A stretch of 64,000 bases of DNA, taken from assembly GCF_013131805.1 (NCBI RefSeq), contig NZ_JABJRC010000010.1, forward strand, positions 241,815 through 305,814. Direction: 5' to 3'. Below are positions 58,590 through 64,000 of this stretch, piece after piece. The first letter of the stretch is position 1. Each line of letters begins with the position of its first letter. A program made the position numbers and the translations under genes. The notes under the pieces are model-generated. The model was not told the origin of the DNA and did no database searches. It saw nothing but the letters and a program-made list of their open reading frames with translations. This DNA comes from Kribbella sandramycini. Its GTDB lineage: Bacteria > Actinomycetota > Actinomycetes > Propionibacteriales > Kribbellaceae.

Positions 58590-59183
58590 TCAGCCCGCCG
58601 GTACGTCCCGCACCACGCCGGGCGGACCGTCCCAGCCCGGCCACGGCCCGGGCGGCTGGGCGTCGGCGTCCGGGCGCTCTTCTTCCAGCGTCTTGTACGG
58701 CTTCAGGCCGCGGGCCCGGTAGTTGCCGAGTGCCGCTGGGCCGTCGAGAGTGTTGGTGTTCACCCAGACGCGTGTGATCGGTTGTACGTCGCTGTGCCGC
58801 TCGTGCAGCGTCCAGGCCTGTTTCAGGCCGACGGTCAGGAGGTGTCCGCCGATGCCGCGGCCGATGAAGTCTTTGAGCAGGCCGAAGTTCTCGATCTCGA
58901 CTTCGCTGCCCACTCCGCGCAGTGCGACGTACCCAGCGGGGACTCCGCCGACCCAGGGCACGTAGGTCTCGAAACCGGGCCTGCTCAGCCACTCCAGCCA
59001 CTGCTCCCGGTTCCAGCCGAGTTTGCCGATCCAGTGCCAGTGGCCGCCCACTGCGGTGTAGAAGTAGCGCGCGAACTCGGGCGACACCTCCTCTACCGCT
59101 CTGACCTCGATGGGCTGTTCCTTCGCCGGAACGAGCTCCTCCGGGCTGTGCTGCTCCAGGTAGGTCAAGACGCTGAGTGCCAA
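58590..59183 (-). CDS. GNAT-family N-acetyltransferase
   Basis: A 197-residue acetyltransferase with an acetyl-CoA loop-like FIGRGIGGHLLTVGLKQAW near residue 115, preceded by VEIENFGLLKDF, and a final LGNYRARGLKPYKTLEEE strand. It probably starts at a TTG, with AAGGAG supplied by the 3' end of the TetR gene four bases upstream. This makes it the second gene of a tetR operon. The substrate is unknown. It could modify an antibiotic handled by the divergent efflux pump. Confidence 0.85.
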   Translation of the reverse strand: MALSVLTYLEQHSPEELVPAKEQPIEVRAVEEVSPEFARYFYTAVGGHWHWIGKLGWNREQWLEWLSRPGFETYVPWVGGVPAGYVALRGVGSEVEIENFGLLKDFIGRGIGGHLLTVGLKQAWTLHERHSDVQPITRVWVNTNTLDGPAALGNYRARGLKPYKTLEEERPDADAQPPGPWPGWDGPPGVVRDVPAG

Positions 59184-59187
59184 ACCG

Positions 59188-59856
59188 CTACTCCTTCTTC
59201 AGCACGCCGCAGATGCCGGCGACGACCAGCTCGATGCCGAGACCGTAGTACCGCTCGGTTGACGTCGGGCAGACCAGAGTGTCGGCCGCTGCGGTGATCA
59301 GTGGGTACTTGCGCGGCGGCAGCCCGCCGAGCGCCGCACGCTTCTTCCGCAGCGAATCCTCGCGCTGCTCCGGGTCACCGAGCTCGCGGGTGATCGGATC
59401 GGTCGTGACGAGCGTGATGAGCGAGCAGATCGACTGCCGGCCGATCTCCGCCGCGTCGTCGACCGAGAAGCCGCCCTGGGTCAGCAGCTCCATCGTCCGC
59501 TCGCCGATCTGCAGACCGGGCTCGGCGACGAGCATGCGCAGCAGCGTCAGGTCGGCCAGCCGCGGATGCGCGCGCAGCGCGTTGACGAACGCCGTCAGCA
59601 CCGCGTGCAGCTGTTTGTCCCACGGCTCGTCGGTGGGCGCCGGGAGTACGACGTCCTCGAGCAGGCGGTCACCGAGGGCGGCCAGCAGGTCGTCCTTGTC
59701 CTTGAAGTGCCGGTAGAGCGCCATCGGCGTGACGCCGTGCAGCTGGGCCAGCCGGCGCAGGGTGACCGCGGCCGGACCCTCCTCGTCGGCGATCGTCAGC
59801 GCGCTGTCGACAACCTTCTGCGGATCCAGGCGGCGGGGCGTCTCCTTGGTGATCAC
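59188..59856 (-). CDS. TetR-family repressor
   Basis: A 222-residue regulator. The helix-turn-helix (VTLRRLAQLHGVTPMALYRH) spans about residues 34-56. The C-terminal TetR_C-type ligand domain has CSLITLVTTDP and YYGLGIELVVAGI. It is divergent from a DHA2 efflux pump across 83 bases that contain palindromic sites, the classical TetR efflux arrangement. Confidence 0.92.
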   Translation of the reverse strand: MITKETPRRLDPQKVVDSALTIADEEGPAAVTLRRLAQLHGVTPMALYRHFKDKDDLLAALGDRLLEDVVLPAPTDEPWDKQLHAVLTAFVNALRAHPRLADLTLLRMLVAEPGLQIGERTMELLTQGGFSVDDAAEIGRQSICSLITLVTTDPITRELGDPEQREDSLRKKRAALGGLPPRKYPLITAAADTLVCPTSTERYYGLGIELVVAGICGVLKKE

Positions 59857-59857
59857 G

Positions 59858-59922
59858 TTGACAAGTTTACACCGTAGACCTACGGTTTACGAGGTACGCA
59901 TACAGCGTATACATACAGCGTA
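59858..59922. promoter_or_regulatory. Efflux promoter and TetR operator candidates
   Basis: On the plus strand TTGACA at 59858-59863 is followed after 17 bases by TACGGT at 59881-59886, a possible promoter. An inverted repeat ACCGTAG-AC-CTACGGT at 59871-59886 overlaps its -10 region. A direct repeat CATACAGCGTA occurs at 59899-59909 and 59912-59922. The palindrome would block the promoter when bound. Confidence 0.5.
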
Positions 59923-59939
59923 GACTCTGTGAGGTCGAA

Positions 59940-61364
59940 ATGCGACGCAGTCCCTGGGCCACCTTGGCGGTGCTCGCCCTGGCGCAGTTCATCGTGGTCC
60001 TCGACGTGACGATCGTGAACGTCGCGCTCCCGGACATCCAGACGGATCTCGGCTTCTCCGCCGACTCCCTGCAATGGGTGATCAACGCCTACACGCTGCT
60101 CTTCGGCGGCTTCCTGCTGCTCGGCGGCCGGATGGCCGACCTGCTCGGCGCCCGCCGGGTCTTCGTCGGCGGGCTGATCCTCTTCGGCGTCACCTCGCTC
60201 GTCGCGGGCCTGGCCAACTCACCCGAGTTCCTGATCGGCGCTCGCGCCGTCCAAGGGCTTGGCGGCGCGCTACTCTCACCGGCCGCGCTGGCGATCCTCA
60301 CCATGACTTTCGCGCACGGCCGGGACCGGAACATCGCCATGGGCGTCTGGGGCGGACTCGCGGGTCTCGGCGGCACGCTCGGTGTGGTGGCTGGCGGCGT
60401 ACTGGTCGATTCACTCAGCTGGCAGTGGGTCTTCTTCGTGAACGTGCCGATCGTGATCGCACTGGTCGCAGTGGTACCGGTGTTCGTACCGGACCTGCGT
60501 CACCACGTCGGACGGCGCACTTTCGACACCCTGGGCGCGTTGCTCGGCACTGCGGGTCTGCTGTCGATCGTGTACGGCGTCGTCCGGTCGGAGCCGCGTG
60601 GCTGGGCGTCGTTCGAGGTTCTCGGCGTACTGATCGCCGGAGTCCTGCTCATGGTCGCCTTTGTCTTCGTGGAGCGGCGTTCAGCGGCACCTCTGGTTCC
60701 GCTGGGTCTCTTCCGCTCCCGCGCGCTCAGCATCTCCGGCGTCTCGCTGGCACTGAACGGTGCGTCGTTCTTGTCGATGTTTTTCTTGACGGCCATTTAC
60801 TTGCAGCAGGTGCGTGGCGACAGTGCGCTGGACGCCGGTGTGCACTTCTTGCCGATGGGGATCGCTGCGATCGTTGGCGCCGTACTGTCGGCCCAGCTCG
60901 TCCAGCGCCTCGGCACTCGGACCATCCAGCTCGCCGGCACCGTACTGAGTGCCGCTGCGCTGCTCTGGCTCTCACAGGCCCACGCAGCCGGCAGCTACGC
61001 CACAGAACTACTGCCTGGCTTCATTCTGCTCGGCTTCGGCATCGTCGCCGTCAGCGTCCCCGGCCAGATCACCGCAGTCTCCGAAGTGCGACCAGCTGAG
61101 GCCGGTGCGGCGTCCGGCGTCGTCAACGCCATGTACCAGGTAGGCAGCGCCCTCGGCCTCGCCGTAGTCACCACCCTCTCCATCAGCCACACCACCTCCG
61201 AGCTCACCCACGGCGCCACCCAACAGCACGCCCTCGAAGCCGGCTTCGAACGAGGCCTCCTAGTAGCCGCCCTCTTCGCCGTAGCCAACGCACTCCTCAC
61301 CCTCGCCACCCCCCAACTCCAACCCACCGCCGAACAACTAACCGAAGCAACCGCCGCCGCCTGA
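59940..61364 (+). CDS. MFS drug efflux pump, DHA2 (14-segment) type
   Basis: A 474-residue transporter with about 14 hydrophobic segments. Family motifs are DVTIVNVALPDIQTDLGF (motif D1 region), LLGGRMADLLGARRVF (motif A) and ARAVQGLGGALLSPAALA (motif B-like). LAGLGGTLGVVAGGVLVD is motif C, the mark of antiporters. It exports drugs or dyes in exchange for protons. GAGGTC precedes the ATG. The 3' end is strongly C-rich in synonymous positions. Confidence 0.93.
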   Translation: MRRSPWATLAVLALAQFIVVLDVTIVNVALPDIQTDLGFSADSLQWVINAYTLLFGGFLLLGGRMADLLGARRVFVGGLILFGVTSLVAGLANSPEFLIGARAVQGLGGALLSPAALAILTMTFAHGRDRNIAMGVWGGLAGLGGTLGVVAGGVLVDSLSWQWVFFVNVPIVIALVAVVPVFVPDLRHHVGRRTFDTLGALLGTAGLLSIVYGVVRSEPRGWASFEVLGVLIAGVLLMVAFVFVERRSAAPLVPLGLFRSRALSISGVSLALNGASFLSMFFLTAIYLQQVRGDSALDAGVHFLPMGIAAIVGAVLSAQLVQRLGTRTIQLAGTVLSAAALLWLSQAHAAGSYATELLPGFILLGFGIVAVSVPGQITAVSEVRPAEAGAASGVVNAMYQVGSALGLAVVTTLSISHTTSELTHGATQQHALEAGFERGLLVAALFAVANALLTLATPQLQPTAEQLTEATAAA

Positions 61365-61370
61365 CCCACC

Positions 61371-61409
61371 GGTGCCCGTCAGTGCCGAACCAACCCACCG
61401 ACGGGCACC
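61371..61409. terminator. Stem-loop overlapping the NUDIX 3' end
   Basis: GGTGCCCGTC at 61371-61380 pairs with GACGGGCACC at 61400-61409. It could terminate the efflux gene. The loop and right arm lie inside the NUDIX coding sequence. Confidence 0.4.
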
Positions 61410-61843
61410 CCCGGCACATGCCCCGTCGCCGGCCGCTCGAGCGCCAACCGAATCCCCACATCCACCAACCCCGACCGCTCCAGCGAAGGCACCTCCGTCA
61501 ACGGCGTCCACACCGACTCCGCCGTGTCCCCGTTCGGCTCCGGCCGTAGAACCCCGCCAGTAATCCGCACCTCGTAAAACACCCCCACGTTCTGGTGCAT
61601 CTCACCCCGCACCGCCTCACTCGCCGGAATCACCCGCGAGTCCACCCCCAACAACCGCTCCACCACCCCACTCAGCCCCGTCTCTTCAGCCACCTCCCGC
61701 ACCACCGCATCAAACGGATCCTCCCCCTCCTCAACCCCACCCCCCGGCAAAGTCCACCAAGACCCACCCACCCCCACATACCGCCCCAACAAAACCCGCC
61801 CACCCACCAAACAAACCCCATAAGCCGCCAACCGAAAACTCAT
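61379..61843 (-). CDS. NUDIX hydrolase
   Basis: A 154-residue pyrophosphohydrolase. The NUDIX box GGGVEEGEDPFDAVVREVAE followed by ETGL fits GX5EX7REUXEEXGU and coordinates magnesium. It probably clears nucleoside diphosphate derivatives. Substrate unknown. It ends close to the convergent efflux gene and is divergent from the HAD gene. Confidence 0.93.
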   Translation of the reverse strand: MSFRLAAYGVCLVGGRVLLGRYVGVGGSWWTLPGGGVEEGEDPFDAVVREVAEETGLSGVVERLLGVDSRVIPASEAVRGEMHQNVGVFYEVRITGGVLRPEPNGDTAESVWTPLTEVPSLERSGLVDVGIRLALERPATGHVPGVPVGGLVRH

Positions 61844-61859
61844 CCCCCCACCCTGCCAC

Positions 61860-61865
61860 TACCGT
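61860..61865 (+). promoter_or_regulatory. -10 box TACCGT of the HAD gene
   Basis: TACCGT ends six bases before the GTG at 61872, indicating a leaderless transcript. Confidence 0.45.
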
Positions 61866-61871
61866 TGCTGC

Positions 61872-62357
61872 GTGCCTCGTCCGCTGCTGTTCCTCGACGT
61901 CGACGGTCCGCTCATCCCCTTCGGCGCGGCGACGCCGTACCCCACCTACCGAACGGCCGACGGCTCGAACCCGCTGCTCGCCCGCATCGATCCGGCGCAC
62001 GGTGAGCGGCTGTCGACCCTCGGCTGCGACCTCGTCTGGGCCACGACCTGGATGGACGACGCCAACGAGGCGATCTCCCCGTTGCTCGGCCTGCCCACGC
62101 TCCCGGTGGTCACCTGGCCCGATGCCCCGGACATCCCAGGCCTGCATTGGAAAACACCCGGCCTGATTGCCTGGGCCGCCGGTCGCCAGTTCATCTGGCT
62201 GGACGACGAAATCACCGTGGCCGACCGCTCCTTCGTCGTGACGCACCACCCCGCGCCGGCGCTGCTTCATCGCGTGGACCCGAGGACTGGGCTGACCGCG
62301 GCTGATTGCATGAAGCTGCAGGAATGGTTGGTTCAGGCGGGGCGGTCGGCTGGCTAG
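61872..62357 (+). CDS. HAD-superfamily domain protein
   Basis: A 161-residue protein with HAD motif I (LLFLDVDGPLIPFG), a cap region with DLVWATTWMDDANE (motif II-like Thr) and FIWLDDEITVADR (motif III/IV acidic pair). It belongs to the small HAD group sometimes called Swiss-army-knife RNA-repair HADs in actinobacteria. The substrate is not known. Its stop overlaps the -10 box of the next gene. Confidence 0.8.
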   Translation: MPRPLLFLDVDGPLIPFGAATPYPTYRTADGSNPLLARIDPAHGERLSTLGCDLVWATTWMDDANEAISPLLGLPTLPVVTWPDAPDIPGLHWKTPGLIAWAAGRQFIWLDDEITVADRSFVVTHHPAPALLHRVDPRTGLTAADCMKLQEWLVQAGRSAG

Positions 62358-62360
62358 AGT
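62355..62360 (+). promoter_or_regulatory. -10 box TAGAGT of the small helical gene
   Basis: TAGAGT ends six bases before the GTG at 62367 and overlaps the stop of the HAD gene. Confidence 0.45.
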
Positions 62361-62366
62361 CGCGGC

Positions 62367-62771
62367 GTGGACTACGAGACTCTGAGTGCCGAGGTGCTGG
62401 CGGCGTCCGATCGGTTGGTGGGAGCGGACGCGGGGGCGATCGCGGACGAGGTGCTTCGGTTGACGGAGTTGGCGGAGCAGATCCCGGATGAGTTCGACCG
62501 GTTCCGCGGGAAGGCGCGTGCGGCCAAGCTGCCGACGCTGATTTCCGGTCCGCCGATCGGCACGAGTCCGGAGTACGAGCGGGCGACGCAGCTCGTCGGC
62601 AAGGCGATGAGCGCGACGGGCACCTCGGCCGAGCGGATCGCGATCGCCGACCAAGCGGCCACGGAGATCGCGGCCCTCGCCGCGGCCGCGCCGGATTCGG
62701 AGTCCGGCACGATCTTGCGGATGAACTCCGCAATCGCCCGCCTGATCGAGAAGCTGCGCGCGGACAGCTGA
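62367..62771 (+). CDS. Small helical protein of unknown function
   Basis: A 134-residue, Ala/Glu-rich protein predicted to be almost entirely helical (DYETLSAEVLAASDRLVGAD, then ADEVLRLTELAEQIPDEF, then RMNSAIARLIEKLRADS). No signal peptide, cysteine or catalytic motif is seen. It ends one base before the start of the HExxH/Pro-Glu protein, so they are coupled. A chaperone, immunity or partner role for that protein is plausible but unproven. Confidence 0.65.
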   Translation: MDYETLSAEVLAASDRLVGADAGAIADEVLRLTELAEQIPDEFDRFRGKARAAKLPTLISGPPIGTSPEYERATQLVGKAMSATGTSAERIAIADQAATEIAALAAAAPDSESGTILRMNSAIARLIEKLRADS

Positions 62772-62772
62772 C

Positions 62773-64000
62773 GTGACGGAGTTCGGGCCGGAGATCGAGC
62801 CGGGGTCGTTCGAGTACGACTGGATCGAATCGGTCATCCGCTCGGTCGAGCGGCGTACCGGATCCCGCACCACCTGGAACGGTCGCATCTACGAGGAGCC
62901 CGACAAACGCTACGCCGGTACGGCGCACGCCGACGGCTCGATGACCGTCAGCCGGCGCGAGGTCCTCGAGCCGCTGCGCAAGGCGTACTCCGGACGCCGT
63001 CTCTCGGCCAAGGACGCCGATCGAATCCGCGAGGCCGCGGCGACGGTGACCCACGAGTCGGTCCACCTCTCCTCACACACCGGCGACCACACCGCCCCGC
63101 ACAGCCACTGGCCCGACGACGACGCCGGCACCGCGCTCGAAGAGGGCCTCGCCGAAGTCTGGACCCACCGCCACCTCGACGACGTCATGGGCGACGTCGG
63201 CCTGGATCGCGCCGTCCCCGCCGTCCTCACCGCAACGAACCGCGACTCCTACCCGGCGTACACGGCCGCCACCGGCGACTTCACCAGAGGCCTCGCCGAA
63301 CGCACCGGCCGGACCAGCGACGACGTCCTCAACACCCTCATCAGAACCGAACAAACCCAACGCTGGAACGCCGCCGCGGACCTCGTCCTCGACACCAACC
63401 TGGTCCCACCCGAACACCACCCCGGCGCCCGCCACCACCTGATCGAACCCACCCGCGACCAGTTCGCCCCCCTAGCCACCATCACCGACCAACAATCCCT
63501 CAAACCCCCCGCCCAATCCCAAGCCGGCCACACCGCCGCCACCACCGCCCTCCACCACCTCGACGACCGCCGCACCACCATCCACTCCCACTACCTCCAC
63601 CCCCAACCCCCCACCCCGCACCAAACCCCCCAACCCCCCACCCGCCCAAGACCCACCCCACCCGACCCAGCCTCCGAACCAGAGCCGAAGCCGGAACCCG
63701 AGTCGAAGCCGGAACCCGAGTCGGAGCCGGAACCAGAGCCGGAGCCTGAGTCGGAGTCTGGGCCCGAGCCTGGTCCGGAACCTGAACCCGAGCTCGACCC
63801 AGAAATCGAACCCGAGCCGGAGTCCGAGTCCGACCCTGAGCCCGACCCGGAGCCGGAGCCCGACCTGGAACCCGAGCCCGACCCGGAGCCGGAGCCCGAC
63901 CCGGAGCCGGAGCCCGACCCGGAGCCGGAGCCCGACCTGGAACCCGAGCCCGACCCGGAGCCGGAGCCCGACCCGGAGCCGGAGCCCGACCCGGAGCCGG
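62773..64000 (+). CDS. HExxH metallopeptidase-like protein with Pro-Glu repeat tail (3' end outside the window)
   Basis: The frame opens at a GTG one base after the preceding stop and stays open to the window end, giving at least 409 residues. A first domain has HESVH at residues 94-98 in AATVTHESVHLSSH and ALEEGLAEVWTHR about 26 residues later. This matches a gluzincin-type HExxH plus downstream glutamate and predicts a zinc peptidase. A His/Thr/Pro-rich region follows. From about residue 300 the protein becomes a long acidic Pro-Glu/Pro-Asp tail. No signal peptide is seen. It may be a large secreted effector or toxin-like protein whose remaining domains lie to the right. Confidence 0.75.
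   Translation, partial: MTEFGPEIEPGSFEYDWIESVIRSVERRTGSRTTWNGRIYEEPDKRYAGTAHADGSMTVSRREVLEPLRKAYSGRRLSAKDADRIREAAATVTHESVHLSSHTGDHTAPHSHWPDDDAGTALEEGLAEVWTHRHLDDVMGDVGLDRAVPAVLTATNRDSYPAYTAATGDFTRGLAERTGRTSDDVLNTLIRTEQTQRWNAAADLVLDTNLVPPEHHPGARHHLIEPTRDQFAPLATITDQQSLKPPAQSQAGHTAATTALHHLDDRRTTIHSHYLHPQPPTPHQTPQPPTRPRPTPPDPASEPEPKPEPESKPEPESEPEPEPEPESESGPEPGPEPEPELDPEIEPEPESESDPEPDPEPEPDLEPEPDPEPEPDPEPEPDPEPEPDLEPEPDPEPEPDPEPEPDPEP
63677..64000 (+). repeat. Coding tandem repeats of Pro-Glu/Pro-Asp
   Basis: The tail of the HExxH protein is encoded by short repeats such as GACCCGGAGCCGGAGCCC (18 bases). From about 63840 a 72-base higher-order period appears, seen in GACCTGGAA recurring at 63862 and 63934. 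The repeat continues past the window end, so its copy number is unknown. Confidence 0.9.

Overview
The window is high-GC DNA with densely packed genes, many GTG starts, frequent 4-base ATGA/GTGA overlaps and probable leaderless promoters. It carries a lysine-tailed TopA, a RicT/PSP1 protein, a DUF3073 gene near purF-purM, an MFS-dTMP kinase fusion, split pntA1/pntA2/pntB transhydrogenase genes and a Hanks-type kinase. This fits an Actinomycetota chromosome, most plausibly a Kribbella-like member of the Nocardioidaceae. That placement is inferred from gene content and style, not from a database search. No tRNA, rRNA, insertion sequence, prophage or CRISPR array was recognised.

Layout. 1-16 kb: the 3' end of topA, a Fur-family regulator, a GH2 beta-galactosidase, a divergent MocR-type regulator and aminotransferase pair, the MFS-dTMP kinase fusion coupled to holB, two tandem septum-formation-domain membrane proteins, ricT and a lipoprotein peptidase. 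16-25.8 kb: a secreted bulb-lectin protein, an MFS exporter, a lipoprotein, then a cobalamin riboswitch heading a four-gene corrinoid ABC importer. A second MocR regulator is divergent from a methyltransferase that is coupled to a 47-residue membrane protein. 25.8-34.3 kb: a CYTH-CHAD protein, an actP/DUF485 pair, and a minus-strand cluster of phosphoesterase, LytS-type kinase, LytTR regulator, small membrane protein and second SSS symporter.

34.3-48 kb: three overlapping paralogous membrane-anchored proteins divergent from a Ser/Thr kinase, two secreted proteins, an M20 peptidase, the pnt operon, a 576-base gene-free gap holding a 22-base palindrome and a DasR-like site, and a TrmB/LuxR-like regulator divergent from a small secreted Cys-containing peptide. 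48-56.6 kb: purF, purM, a 25-base-period minisatellite built from two opposed blocks, DUF3073, an ABC exporter, a NarL-type two-component system, and an NlpC/P60 hydrolase behind a ydaO-type c-di-AMP riboswitch with an upstream Crp-like site. 56.8-64 kb: a threonine dehydratase-like enzyme, small conserved proteins, a TetR regulator divergent from a DHA2 efflux pump, NUDIX and HAD proteins, and a helical protein followed by an HExxH protein with a long Pro-Glu tail that runs off the window.

The regions most likely to hold something undescribed are the peptide/regulator pair with its nested inverted repeats (46.8-48.0 kb), the kinase with three coupled paralogs (34.3-39.1 kb), and the HExxH/Pro-Glu protein at the right edge.
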